Origin: JBCCCJ01 sp039029315
GTDB taxonomy: Bacteria; Bacteroidota; Bacteroidia; J057
Direction of reading: 5' to 3'
Assembly (NCBI GenBank): GCA_039029315.1
Contig: JBCCGK010000003.1
Span: 1-64,000, forward strand
Length of the DNA: 64,000 bases
Below, piece by piece: positions 27,001-34,702 of this stretch. Made by a program: the position numbers and the translations under genes. Under the pieces are notes generated by a model. That model worked only from the letters and a program-made list of their open reading frames with translations. It was not told where the DNA came from and made no database searches. Within the stretch, counting starts at the first letter, position 1. The number at the start of each line of letters is the position of its first letter.

Positions 27001-27131
27001 CCTGGAGGTTGTTAGACGAAGCTGGATTTGGAGCTGCGAGAGCCATTGAATTGAGTCCTATGCCGCAACGGAGAAAAGAAATTGCGGAAGAATTTCAAGA
27101 AGAACTGCGTTTGATCGCGCAATCAGAATAA
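24090..27131 (+). CDS. Large multi-spanning membrane protein with TPR domain
   Basis: 1013 residues. Residues 15-420 contain about ten hydrophobic helices in an O-antigen-ligase/oligosaccharide-transferase-like pattern but without recognised catalytic residues. From about 430 to the end there are some twelve TPR-like repeats (AKANYNLASLIL, HLTNNLALLYARQNQVDSAIYYF, SSVYANLAQIYWDNNRKEEAQ, MARKYYALAGEAGDPYGHLYAAKM). Between the two halves is a short linker. It lies 5 bases after gatC and 7 bases before ppk1, so the three are co-transcribed. Its job in that context is unknown; scaffolding at the membrane is a guess. Confidence 0.7.
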   Translation: MDLSRLPRLPLHFFYYPFSSAVKGVFLSMMALLLILGGYVFFSHANPNFWSLEISEVQESFTQEVSVQTIEHRYRTVDLSLNAFRQWTSYSAGPIQPSPLPFVIFLIAQLIGWSVLLAATTMIRSRWIYLFYLLFALFIHFSEISSILYPGEKFKLLEGLILLGYLGLGYAFQINMLKWPILYRIVSFLGLSLMLFGIPLAQGGWLVAHQINLNTFSYLSWIGIGYIFFLAKDPTNIIFWASTNHPRQDRRLRSGGILALCIGWLLLVLLWVDEFMNLHFLGDFVLPFRPFHLIIICALLTVFLSQNHFHQVRNMFSTISGYSLILLSWGGISMSYFFVNSTVGDPLFVYTLERIAVLFFLGIGAAHVLYVFTNHKSLLDRKVHLYYLLARGTRYSFAVVWMVGLIAIITGEGKDGWKSFSLLYQTQLCHEADHAWLKGERAKTIDTYERAIVVSEPSPKANYNLASLILTDRERIAEAVEHYQLSARLYQFPYALMNAAQLLNINYQTADAEKVLRQGLETNKPHPHLTNNLALLYARQNQVDSAIYYFKASLLEDLQASSVYANLAQIYWDNNRKEEAQTFTDASLDTRTRSDAAYINAIAFHLANQSAWKETDVLNPEEENYFLAYNQQLLNLREKPTAVNAAVIKQFAKEGNTPDAILLDAYLMFEADSFLHAMSRIQELSSAYPRYAARANFVLGSAFLKEGIPEMARKYYALAGEAGDPYGHLYAAKMNIDLGWADSANYQLSALRAEHEDVWEACARELAMLLYAYGQSLYAQTEWDINELTLNERVRISLYADSLNQFATALENFRQIQDLDSTSLIPYLEMGRLDNKYRLPYAETDISYGLKKDSSFVPLRIEYVRALMYQGALDKARSELQELHLGGPDDSSIRLLMADLALAEEDTASAMAYLDTIYQQEPLDQATILRMASIFQAREEWELGNALITTAIESNTEHPELWYYYAVFSRAWRLLDEAGFGAARAIELSPMPQRRKEIAEEFQEELRLIAQSE

Positions 27132-27138
27132 TTGAACC

Positions 27139-29253
27139 ATGCTCCAGACTGGAAAATACTTCAATCGCGACCTCAGTTGGTTGTCCTTCAATCACCGGGT
27201 CTTGATGGAGGCGACAGAGGAAACTCTTCCTTTGTATGAACGCATCAAATTCCTCGCAATCTATGCCTCAAATCTAGAAGAATTTTTCAAAGTCAGAGTG
27301 GCATCCCTGCAAGGTCTGCTAACATTGAGCAAGGAAAATCCCATTGATCCCAAAGCAAAGGGAATTCTGACCCAGATTTTGATTGAGGTGGAAAGACAAC
27401 AAGAAGAATTTGGCCAAATTTATCGGGAACAAATTCTTCCCGCTTTGGCACAAGAAGGAATCCATCTTATTCAAGGAAGTCCTCAACATGAAGTGCATCG
27501 GGCGTTTGTACAGCGCCATTTCCAGGAAGAAATTCAGGCATTTCTCCATCCAGAGCTACTTCGCAAAAACAAAATCAATCACTTTCTGCGGGAAGGGGCC
27601 CTCTATCTGGCCGTTAAATTGAGAAATAGGCCCAGGAATTATCAAATTCTCACTCCTGCGGAGCAACAAGCACTTTCGAGGAAAAAACGGATTCGTTATG
27701 CTCTGATTCAGATCCCAACACACTATTTTCCTCGCTTCATTGAGTTGCCGCGGGTGGATGACTCCTACTATTTTATGTTTTTGGAAGACATCATTCGAGA
27801 GAACCTGGATCAGATGTTTCATGGATATGAGGTGCTTTGTAGCCATAGTATTAAGTTGAATCGAAATGCAGACTTGCTGATAGAGGATGAGTTCAAAGGG
27901 AATTTGGTCGATATCATTCGCTCTAGTCTGAAAAAGCGACAAATCGGTGTGCCAGCCAGATTTTTGTATGATCAGAATATGCCCAAACCGATGCTCAAAT
28001 ATTTGAGAGACACGTTTGGGATACTGAAACTCGAACTGTCCAAAGGTGCGACTTATCACAGTTTTCAGGATTTCTTCCGATTTCCTAATCCTGTGGCACC
28101 ACGTCTGGAACGAATTCCTACGCCTCCTCTTCCCCATCCGGAATTGGCTCGATATGCCAATCTCTTTGAGGCGATCAGGGAGCGAGACTGGATGCTACAC
28201 TTCCCTTATCAGTCCTATGAATATGTGTTGCGATTTTTTGATCAGGCCGCTGATGATCCCCTTGTCAGCCAGATCCATACCACTCAATATCGGGTGGCTT
28301 CGGATTCAGCCATTGTTCAGGCCTTGATTCGCGCAGCGCAGAATGGCAAAAAAGTCTCCGTATTCGTCGAGATCAAAGCCCGCTTCGATGAGGCGAATAA
28401 TTTGCATTTTGCTCGGGAAATGGAGCGTGCCGGGATTGATATTTATTACAGTTTCCCAGGCTTGAAAGTGCATGCCAAGGTTGCACTTGTCATTCGTGAA
28501 GAAGAGGAAGGAGCACGCGGATATGCCTTTCTGAGTACAGGCAACTTCAATGAGAAGACAGCACGGATCTACGGAGACCATGGCCTTCTCACCTCTGACC
28601 AATCCATGACCAAGGAACTCTTGAATGTGATCAATTATTTGCATGATCCATCGATGACTCCGACTTTTGATAAGTTGCTTGTCGCTCAATTCAATATGCG
28701 TGAGCGATTCGAAGCCATGATTGCCCAGGAGATTGCGAACCATCAGGCAGGGAAGCCAGCCAATATCCTTGTTAAGGTGAACAATCTTGAGGACAAGCGA
28801 ATGATCAAGCAACTCTATGCAGCCAGTCAGGCAGGTGTGCAGGTAGACTTGATTGTGCGAGGCATTTGTCGTCTTCGGCCGGGAGTGGAAGGCCTGAGTG
28901 AGCAAATTCGGGTAATCAGGATCGTCGATCAATTTTTGGAACATGCAAGAGTATTTGTTTTTCATCAAGAAGGGAAAAACAGCATGTATATGGGATCTGC
29001 TGATTGGATGAGTCGCAATTTGAATCGGAGAATAGAAGTAGGATTCCCGATCGAGGATGAACGACTCAAAGCAGAAGTTATGCAGATTCTTAATTTTCAA
29101 CTGGCAGATAATGTCAAGGCGGTAAGCATAAGTTCCCAACTTGACAATGATCGCATTCCTACCACTGGTCCTGCCATCCGAAGTCAGGCAGAAATCTATC
29201 GCTGGATCAAAGCCCAAAGCGGGAACCGAATTCTGGAAATGGAGGAAGGATAA
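27139..29253 (+). CDS. ppk1: Polyphosphate kinase 1
   Basis: 704 residues, the normal length. PPK1 makes polyphosphate from ATP, reversibly. The four-domain protein is recognisable: the N-terminal FNRDLSWLSFNHRVLMEA (start), LYERIKFLAIYASNLEEFF, then the PLD-like catalytic domains with FVEIKARFDEANNLHFAREMERAG, the autophosphorylated His in LKVHAKVAL, GTGNFNEKTARIYGDHGL and the second-domain MGSADWMSRNLNRRIEV near the C-terminus. Cytoplasmic or membrane-associated. Last gene of the gatC array. Confidence 0.95.
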   Translation: MLQTGKYFNRDLSWLSFNHRVLMEATEETLPLYERIKFLAIYASNLEEFFKVRVASLQGLLTLSKENPIDPKAKGILTQILIEVERQQEEFGQIYREQILPALAQEGIHLIQGSPQHEVHRAFVQRHFQEEIQAFLHPELLRKNKINHFLREGALYLAVKLRNRPRNYQILTPAEQQALSRKKRIRYALIQIPTHYFPRFIELPRVDDSYYFMFLEDIIRENLDQMFHGYEVLCSHSIKLNRNADLLIEDEFKGNLVDIIRSSLKKRQIGVPARFLYDQNMPKPMLKYLRDTFGILKLELSKGATYHSFQDFFRFPNPVAPRLERIPTPPLPHPELARYANLFEAIRERDWMLHFPYQSYEYVLRFFDQAADDPLVSQIHTTQYRVASDSAIVQALIRAAQNGKKVSVFVEIKARFDEANNLHFAREMERAGIDIYYSFPGLKVHAKVALVIREEEEGARGYAFLSTGNFNEKTARIYGDHGLLTSDQSMTKELLNVINYLHDPSMTPTFDKLLVAQFNMRERFEAMIAQEIANHQAGKPANILVKVNNLEDKRMIKQLYAASQAGVQVDLIVRGICRLRPGVEGLSEQIRVIRIVDQFLEHARVFVFHQEGKNSMYMGSADWMSRNLNRRIEVGFPIEDERLKAEVMQILNFQLADNVKAVSISSQLDNDRIPTTGPAIRSQAEIYRWIKAQSGNRILEMEEG

Positions 29254-29793
29254 GTCCTGTATCTTGTGAGTGAGAATCCCATTCTCAACACCATCTCTCC
29301 CTGTTAATCAACTCAAATCAGAAACGGACAAATTGGCCGATGGTCGATTTGCAGCTTATAGGAGTACATGTTTCCTCCAAACTTTGGGCACTTTGTCAGG
29401 AAAGTCGTTCCTGGTGATTGGAAAGATCTCTAGGAAAAGGAAGTTTTTGTAGCAAGAAATTGAGTGATTGTTGTGCCAAAATGTCACCAAACGGAAATTA
29501 TTGCAGCAAGTAGGCTTGTAAGAGGCTACTTTGTGTCAGCAGACAGAAAAATTGATCTCTTGCTGTTTAGACAAGTTGCAAAAAATGGCAATACCGGAAT
29601 TTTTGATAGCAAGTTCTGAATACACAAATATTTGATCTGACAATAATCGGAAATTTGTACAGCAAGTAAGTGATTTTTGCCACTTTTTGGCCCCAAAAAT
29701 CAACTGGCATATATCCTGCATATATCAGGACAGAAACATCAAACACAAACAAACACCTGACCCTTGCACATCAATAACATTAATCAATAGAAA
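29254..29793. other. 540-base non-coding gap between ppk1 and the phasin-like gene
   Basis: No convincing ORF. It holds a short hairpin GAGAAT/ATTCTC just after ppk1 (about 29272-29286), the diverged ~53-bp repeat array, and a nearly symmetric TTTTTGG-CC-CCAAAAA (29684-29699). It is A/T-rich towards the phasin gene. No TAnnTTTG box is clear. Confidence 0.6.
29439..29700. repeat. Diverged tandem array with ~53-bp period
   Basis: Four 18-base cores share the frame GGAA-n-TT...GCAAG: 29439-29456, 29493-29510, 29596-29613, 29649-29666. Start-to-start distances are 54, 103 and 53, so they fall on a ~53-base ladder with one weak copy (about 29546, roughly 10 of 18 matching) in the 103-base gap. 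Tails also share AGTGATTxTTG in units 1 and 5. This is too regular for chance, yet too diverged for recent slippage, so it may be protein-binding sites kept by selection. Confidence 0.6.
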
Positions 29794-30213
29794 ATGGAAG
29801 ACATACTGAAAAAATTTCTGTACACCGGAGTTGGAATTGCAACTGTAACTGCTGAAAAACTCCAGGAAACTGTAGACGAATGGGTAGGAAAAGGAAAGGT
29901 CTCTGAAGAAGAAGGCAAGAAGATTGTAGATGACTTTTGGGGAAAAGTGGACGACCGCAAAAATGAGATTGAGGAGAAAATGAAGGAAATGTTTGAGAAG
30001 GTTGCGAATAAGGTAAACATCCCAACTATTCCTACTCGCGAAGAATTGGATGAGTTGGTCAAAAGAGTAGAAGCATTGGAGGCCAAAGTTGGAGCGGATG
30101 TGAGTGAAGAAGTCAAGGCGGCTGTTGAAGAAACTGCCAAAGCAGTAAAAAAAACTGCCAAAAAGACGACAAGAAAATCAAAAACAGACTCCAAGACATC
30201 TACTGATAAGTAG
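29794..30213 (+). CDS. Phasin-like coiled-coil protein with histone H1-like tail
   Basis: 139 residues, no signal peptide. Residues 1-65 match phasin/PHA-granule regulators in style (FLYTGVGIATVTAEKLQETVDEWVGKGKVSEEEGKKIVDDFWGK), residues 70-105 are an amphipathic coiled coil (VKRVEALEAKVGADV), and the tail is a Lys/Ala/Thr-rich stretch (AVEETAKAVKKTAKKTTRKSK) like the DNA-binding end of PhaF. So it may bind granules and nucleic acid, as PhaF does; no PHA synthase is in the window. Followed by a terminator. Confidence 0.7.
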   Translation: MEDILKKFLYTGVGIATVTAEKLQETVDEWVGKGKVSEEEGKKIVDDFWGKVDDRKNEIEEKMKEMFEKVANKVNIPTIPTREELDELVKRVEALEAKVGADVSEEVKAAVEETAKAVKKTAKKTTRKSKTDSKTSTDK

Positions 30214-30253
30214 GAAATAAGAATTATCATTGAGTAGTAAAGTCGTAGAAGGG

Positions 30254-30283
30254 GCCGATCTCGATACCGGGATCGGCTTTTTT
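30254..30283 (+). terminator. Intrinsic terminator of the phasin-like gene
   Basis: GCCGATC (30254-30260) pairs with GATCGGC (30271-30277) across a ten-base loop, directly followed by six T. Confidence 0.85.
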
Positions 30284-30316
30284 CTGTTCCTCACCATTCA
30301 TCGGTCAGTCTTCTTC

Positions 30317-31096
30317 TCACTTGGTGAGTTGGAGAGAAATGATATTCTTGGACACCTGAAACCTGCCTTCCACATCACAGATTTTCTGTACCGCTTTCAT
30401 GATTGCTTGATCATGGCCTGGACGATAAAACAGAGAATTTGATAGATACTTCATGAAAGCTGTTGCATCTGGGAAAGCTACCTTATTGCGGAGTAGGGAG
30501 GGGGTAATCGACCGAAAGCCCAGAGATTCGCAGATTGCGATGACTTGCTGGGGAAAGCGATCGAATACGTAATCCATAAAATCTTCTACTTCATGAAGAG
30601 GACGAAGAATCCGAAGAAATTCGTCATTGGTTCCTGAATAGGGACCGATCATCCAGAAGGTACCTCCTGGCTTCAGGAGTCGATGCACCTGGCGGAGGAC
30701 CGCCTGCAAATCCTTGGTGTAATACAAGGCATAGGCTACATAAATCAGGTCAAAACTTTCTGCTTCGAGTGCGGGGTACAATTCAAGGGTGTCAAAACTC
30801 CCTTCAATCAGGCTCAGGTCTGCGGCTGCGCGATAGTGTGCCTTCAATTGCTCAAGGCTAGATTTTGCCAAATCCAGGGCAACATATTCGCTTTTGGGAG
30901 AGACAATCGGACTAAACAGTAAGACTTGTTTTCCTGTTCCACACCCTAAATCCAGAATTCGGGCTGGCAATGGAATGTCTGGAAACTGCCGCATACACCA
31001 CTCGTCAAAATCCCGGGATGCATGACTATTGGCAGCAACTCTTGAGGTGAGTTTTTGGGTTGATTGAATGTCTGTAGAAGTGGATCTTGTTTGCAT
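30317..31096 (-). CDS. Class I SAM-dependent methyltransferase
   Basis: 259 residues. Rossmann methyltransferase with motif I ILDLGCGTGKQVLLF (47-61), an acidic residue after strand 2 (YVALDLAKSSL), motif IV FDLIYVAYALYY and post-motif LKPGGTFWMIGPY. The substrate is not evident; the protein resembles small-molecule methyltransferases (UbiE/BioC-like) in its general layout. It is divergent from the MazG-like gene with 156 bases between the ATGs and has a good -7 box 28 bases upstream. Confidence 0.82.
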   Translation of the reverse strand: MQTRSTSTDIQSTQKLTSRVAANSHASRDFDEWCMRQFPDIPLPARILDLGCGTGKQVLLFSPIVSPKSEYVALDLAKSSLEQLKAHYRAAADLSLIEGSFDTLELYPALEAESFDLIYVAYALYYTKDLQAVLRQVHRLLKPGGTFWMIGPYSGTNDEFLRILRPLHEVEDFMDYVFDRFPQQVIAICESLGFRSITPSLLRNKVAFPDATAFMKYLSNSLFYRPGHDQAIMKAVQKICDVEGRFQVSKNIISLQLTK

Positions 31097-31124
31097 AAGA
31101 GTGGGTGAGAAATCGGATACTGTA

Positions 31125-31132
31125 CAAAGGTA
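31125..31132 (-). promoter_or_regulatory. -7 box TACCTTTG of the methyltransferase gene
   Basis: Exact TAnnTTTG on the minus strand, 28 bases before the ATG. It is back-to-back with the MazG promoter box 88 bases away. Confidence 0.55.
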
Positions 31133-31220
31133 ACCGTCATAAAGTCGAAAGGAAAATACAAAAGTATGGGGATCTGACTTTCTGGATCTGATTTCTGTTC
31201 AGGGTTCGGGAGGATATGCG

Positions 31221-31228
31221 TATGTTTG
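31221..31228 (+). promoter_or_regulatory. -7 box TATGTTTG of the MazG-like gene
   Basis: Exact TAnnTTTG, 24 bases before the ATG at 31253. The -33 element is not clear. Confidence 0.5.
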
Positions 31229-31252
31229 TTTCCTCATTATTCCAAGCAAATT

Positions 31253-31579
31253 ATGACCCTTCAAGAAGCCCAACAAACCGTAGATACCTGGATCAAGGAG
31301 ATCGGTGTTCGATATTTTTCTGAACTCACCAATACTGCCATTCTGATGGAAGAAGTCGGGGAGGTGGCCCGAATCATGTCTCGCAAGTATGGAGACCAAT
31401 CTTTCAAGAAATCTGATGAAGCAGTCGACCTGGGAGATGAGATGGCTGATGTGCTGTTTGTGCTAATCTGTTTGGCCAATCAGACGGGGATCAATCTGGA
31501 AGAAGCCTTTCACAAAAATCTGGCGAAGAAGACGAAGCGAGATGCTACGCGGCACAAAGAGAATAAAAAATTGTCCTAA
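31253..31579 (+). CDS. MazG-like nucleotide pyrophosphohydrolase
   Basis: 108 residues from ATG 31253 (the nine codons upstream are not conserved). All-alpha MazG/iMazG fold with the metal-binding pattern EEVGEVAR (two Glu), then later LGDEMADVLFVLI (E-x-x-D). Single-domain members hydrolyse NTPs or dCTP-like nucleotides to monophosphate and pyrophosphate and act as house-cleaning enzymes. A Lys-rich C-terminus (KKTKRDATRHKE) is usual for the family. Cytoplasmic. Confidence 0.87.
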   Translation: MTLQEAQQTVDTWIKEIGVRYFSELTNTAILMEEVGEVARIMSRKYGDQSFKKSDEAVDLGDEMADVLFVLICLANQTGINLEEAFHKNLAKKTKRDATRHKENKKLS

Positions 31580-31594
31580 CAGATTGTTCATTTA

Positions 31595-32791
31595 TTATTT
31601 GATGATCCCAATCTTTTGATAGCGGATCTTTCCTCCTTGCTTGCTTCGGATCAGGTAGATTCCAGATGCCAGGCCATGAACATCTATGGTTAACTCAACT
31701 CCCGGATAAGGGCTGTGGTAGACCTCTTGTCCTGCCATATCCTGCATCTGTACCCAATGTGGGATTTCTTCGGGCCAATGAACCTGAAGCTGATCCGAAG
31801 ATCGATCATAGCTCCATGAAAATGGAAGCTGAGGGCTGCCCAGGGAAGATTCTTCTGTGAATGCCTTTGGAGGGCTGGGAGAAGGATGGGTATACCTACG
31901 AAAAAACTCCCAAATGACCTCGCTGGCATGAATGTCCTGGTTGACAACTCCGATTTGTTCAAAATACTCTGTCGTACCTGGCCAGGTATGTCCGCCATTC
32001 TGGATGTGATATACATGAACTTCAGTGGAACCATTCTCACAGGAGGAAAAATACCTGACGGAGACTGTACTCTGATCCTGTGTGTCCAGATTTGGCAGAT
32101 GAATTGTTTCAGCTTGCGGGGAACAACTGTATGTCTCAACCCAAAAATCGACAAGCTGGTCCACTGAGGCATAGTGTGAACTTCCGTCAAACTTGATCGT
32201 CCGATCCTCAGTGCCATGAATCAAGAGGATGGGAACAGGGTATAGAGGCTGGCAATGCCGAAACTGTGTGTTATGCATACTCCCTGCGACTGAGGCGACC
32301 GCTGCGATTCGATCTGAGCGCTCGCAAGCCAGGAGATAACTCATAAAGCCTCCATTGGAATGCCCCGTCACGTATATCCGTGCAGGGTCTATGGCATAGG
32401 TGCCAAGAAGTCGATCGAGCAAGCGATCCAAAAATCCCAGATCATCTACCTCTTCATTGAAGAAGGCATTCCAGTGTGTATTTTTTCCCAACCAGGGAAG
32501 TTCTCCCAGAATCCCTTGAGGATAGACAATGATGATCCCGGCAGTATCAGCCACCTGGTTCATGGCTGTATAGATCGCCTGACTTTCAGCATCACTGCCA
32601 AATCCATGAAGATTGACAATCAAAGGAAAGGAGTGAGACCCCACATATGATTGAGGGAGATGTACCCAATAGTCTCGCCATACACCATCGTGGAGGAAGC
32701 CTTCCTGGATCATGGATTGCCCCACCACTGAGGGAGATGAGAGCAGCCCTTCCATCAGGCAGACCAATAGGTATGTCGTCAATTTTCGCAA
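31595..32791 (-). CDS. Secreted PHB-depolymerase-type esterase with T9SS domain
   Basis: 398 residues. Signal peptide 1-25 (ends SVVGQS). Alpha/beta hydrolase of the polyhydroxybutyrate depolymerase/feruloyl-esterase (LpqC-like) family: nucleophile Ser145 in GHSNGG, acid Asp196 in HGTEDRTI, His268 in NGGHTWPG, oxyanion region NLHGFGSD. The C-terminal ~70 residues (VQMQDMAGQEVYHSPYPG to the end) are a type A T9SS sorting domain. It should cleave polyester, acetyl or feruloyl bonds outside the cell. It follows the haem/copper protein gene by 12 bases, so the two are one transcription unit and are both exported by T9SS. Confidence 0.85.
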   Translation of the reverse strand: MRKLTTYLLVCLMEGLLSSPSVVGQSMIQEGFLHDGVWRDYWVHLPQSYVGSHSFPLIVNLHGFGSDAESQAIYTAMNQVADTAGIIIVYPQGILGELPWLGKNTHWNAFFNEEVDDLGFLDRLLDRLLGTYAIDPARIYVTGHSNGGFMSYLLACERSDRIAAVASVAGSMHNTQFRHCQPLYPVPILLIHGTEDRTIKFDGSSHYASVDQLVDFWVETYSCSPQAETIHLPNLDTQDQSTVSVRYFSSCENGSTEVHVYHIQNGGHTWPGTTEYFEQIGVVNQDIHASEVIWEFFRRYTHPSPSPPKAFTEESSLGSPQLPFSWSYDRSSDQLQVHWPEEIPHWVQMQDMAGQEVYHSPYPGVELTIDVHGLASGIYLIRSKQGGKIRYQKIGIIK

Positions 32792-32803
32792 ATAAAACAG
32801 GGG

Positions 32804-34366
32804 CTACTCCTGGATGATCAGCTTTTTCGAGGCCACTACCCCATTCGCCCGAATCTCTACCAGATACGTACCATTGGCCACCCCTTCGAGCGTATGTTTC
32901 ACCTGATGATGTCCAGGCATAAATCGCTTTCCTTCGACTATGTGCTGAACCAGACGACCTTGCAAATCATAGACAGTCAGCTCGACATCGGCAGGTCGGG
33001 TAAGCTGAAACCCGATTTGGAATTCCCGCTCAGTTGGGTTGGGATAAATCGGGAACAAGCGGACTTGCTTGTGTCCCAGCAATTCCTGCTCCCAATCATT
33101 GCTTAGTACGATGTCTTCATCTCCGGTTCGGTATCTGACGAAGTTGAGAAAGACAACGAACATTTCCTCCTCGGTTCCTTCTCCCCAACTCATCCATTGC
33201 GGAGGATCGTGAGGATTGGAGGGATTGTTGACTGTATTGTCATAGGTTCCATAGAAATGAACAGTAGATCCTGCGGGGATTTTAATGAGAGAAGGAAAGC
33301 TGAAAAATCCTTGCCAGTTAAAATCCCAATCATTGATTTTGATGATCTTGATGGTATCGCTTTGCGGGCTAATGGCAAATATCTCCCAACTTTTGCCTAG
33401 AAGGTGCGCATGTGGCACAATATTGATCAGGCTAGCATCAAATTGCACAAAGCGTGTTGCGTGGAAAGTTTTGACCTGATTTGGCGGAATGATAAATACA
33501 TCTCCCACAATATCTTGAGGAGAAATCAAATCTGTCTCCAGATAGCGGGAGATAGAATCCTTGGCAAAAAATAGATTGAGGTGGGAGGAATCGGATTGGG
33601 TCAGGCTGGTAGGGCCATAGTGCATCTGCAAAAGGATATCCGCCCCGGCATACAACTTTTTCCCGATGCCAGAAGGATAGTTTCTGGCTGTAACACCGGG
33701 AACCCATCCACCGAAGTTGAGATCTACTGCTTCATCCACCCCGAAACTTCCAAAGCTTTCATATCCATATCTTGGATCTTGAAGATCCTTGACCCTCGCA
33801 AGACCACTTGTGTCCAGGGCCATCAGAGCATGGTGAGCAATTTCTTTGTTATGGGGGCGAAATTCGATGGCAGCGATTTCCTTGTCTTCTGGAAGATTGG
33901 TTGGCAGCACAAATACCTGGTACTGGTCTTTGTTATTGCCCTGGTGGACAAATGCTTGTTCCATAGGCACCACCAGATCTGGTGTGCCAAGCACAGAGCC
34001 TGAAGGAAAATCCGGGATAGGAGGCTCAAGAGCAGGATCTCCTTGAGGTGCATCTGCGGCTACCCAATCACCGATGAGCTGGATTTCCTGATCTGACAAG
34101 ACGCGCTCATCCAGAAAGCTGGAATATGTGTGATCAGGTGTCCATGGCGGCATATAGCGACTTTCAGTTACCTCCTTGATGGTTTGTGCGTAGGCTTTTA
34201 CCTGAGTGTAGTTGGTGAAGGCCATCGGACCGATCTCTCCAGGACGATGACAGGAAGTACAGTTGTTATAGATTATCTCAGCGATGTCTTCGCTAAAGGT
34301 TGGTTGAGCAGCGAGAGGAACCAGGAGAGAAAAAATAAGGAGTGAAAACGAGACAAGTTGCTTCAT
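32804..34366 (-). CDS. T9SS-exported haem c plus PHM-type copper monooxygenase-like protein
   Basis: 520 residues. Signal peptide 1-20. A mono-haem cytochrome c domain follows (C36-T-S-C-H40, then a Met-containing end at YMPPWTPD). Residues 125-415 look like the two-domain peptidylglycine alpha-hydroxylating monooxygenase fold, and all six copper ligands seem to be present: H178-H179 and H249 (LLQMHY) for one copper, H319-x-H321 (PHAHLLG) and M402 (EEEMF) for the other. The last 75 residues (YPNPTEREF onward) are a T9SS sorting domain. The haem domain may pass electrons to the copper site in place of ascorbate; substrate unknown. In one operon with the esterase. Confidence 0.8.
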   Translation of the reverse strand: MKQLVSFSLLIFSLLVPLAAQPTFSEDIAEIIYNNCTSCHRPGEIGPMAFTNYTQVKAYAQTIKEVTESRYMPPWTPDHTYSSFLDERVLSDQEIQLIGDWVAADAPQGDPALEPPIPDFPSGSVLGTPDLVVPMEQAFVHQGNNKDQYQVFVLPTNLPEDKEIAAIEFRPHNKEIAHHALMALDTSGLARVKDLQDPRYGYESFGSFGVDEAVDLNFGGWVPGVTARNYPSGIGKKLYAGADILLQMHYGPTSLTQSDSSHLNLFFAKDSISRYLETDLISPQDIVGDVFIIPPNQVKTFHATRFVQFDASLINIVPHAHLLGKSWEIFAISPQSDTIKIIKINDWDFNWQGFFSFPSLIKIPAGSTVHFYGTYDNTVNNPSNPHDPPQWMSWGEGTEEEMFVVFLNFVRYRTGDEDIVLSNDWEQELLGHKQVRLFPIYPNPTEREFQIGFQLTRPADVELTVYDLQGRLVQHIVEGKRFMPGHHQVKHTLEGVANGTYLVEIRANGVVASKKLIIQE

Positions 34367-34702
34367 TGTTCAAGGCAATTGGAGAAAGGTTGAGGTAAGT
34401 GGTCAGGTAGCGGTAAGATAACCGTTTTTTGCGGGATGGAAAAGGGGAAAATTTGTCAAGGAAATCCAATGTTGAGAATTTCAAACTGAAAATGGAAAAG
34501 AGAGCAGATATCTATTTGCCACTGAGAACTTTACTTTGCTTTACAGAATTGCAGAGAATGTTGACCTACTTTGATGGAGGCTTGTTAAATTGCACATTGG
34601 CACAGACCCAACGAGTTTCAGGAACTTGTTGGGTCTGCTTACAACAGTCTTGGATGAGTGCTTCTTCACCTGGTCCTTCAGGCATTCCAGGCCTTGATAC
34701 CC
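34367..34702. other. 336-base intergenic region with a palindromic repeat
   Basis: No believable ORF. It lies upstream of the haem/copper gene and downstream of the PD40 lipoprotein gene (both minus strand), so it should contain the promoter of the former; I see no exact TAnnTTTG. The notable feature is the hairpin at 34603-34637. Confidence 0.55.
34603..34637. repeat. Dispersed-type hairpin (15-bp stem)
   Basis: CAGACCCAACGAGTT (34603-34617) pairs with AACTTGTTGGGTCTG (34623-34637), one G-U pair, five-base loop. There is no T tract on either side, so a terminator is not obvious. From memory, hairpins starting with AGACC(T/C) and ending with its complement are abundant between genes in many Bacteroidota; this is likely one of those. 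Confidence 0.6.

Noticed and set aside
29439..29700. CRISPR array
   Set aside because: The repeats are diverged (four 18-base cores), spacers are not unique fixed-length units in the usual sense, and no cas gene exists in the window.
31253..31579. A MazEF toxin-antitoxin system
   Set aside because: The protein is a MazG nucleotide pyrophosphohydrolase, not MazE or MazF, and no toxin partner is next to it.
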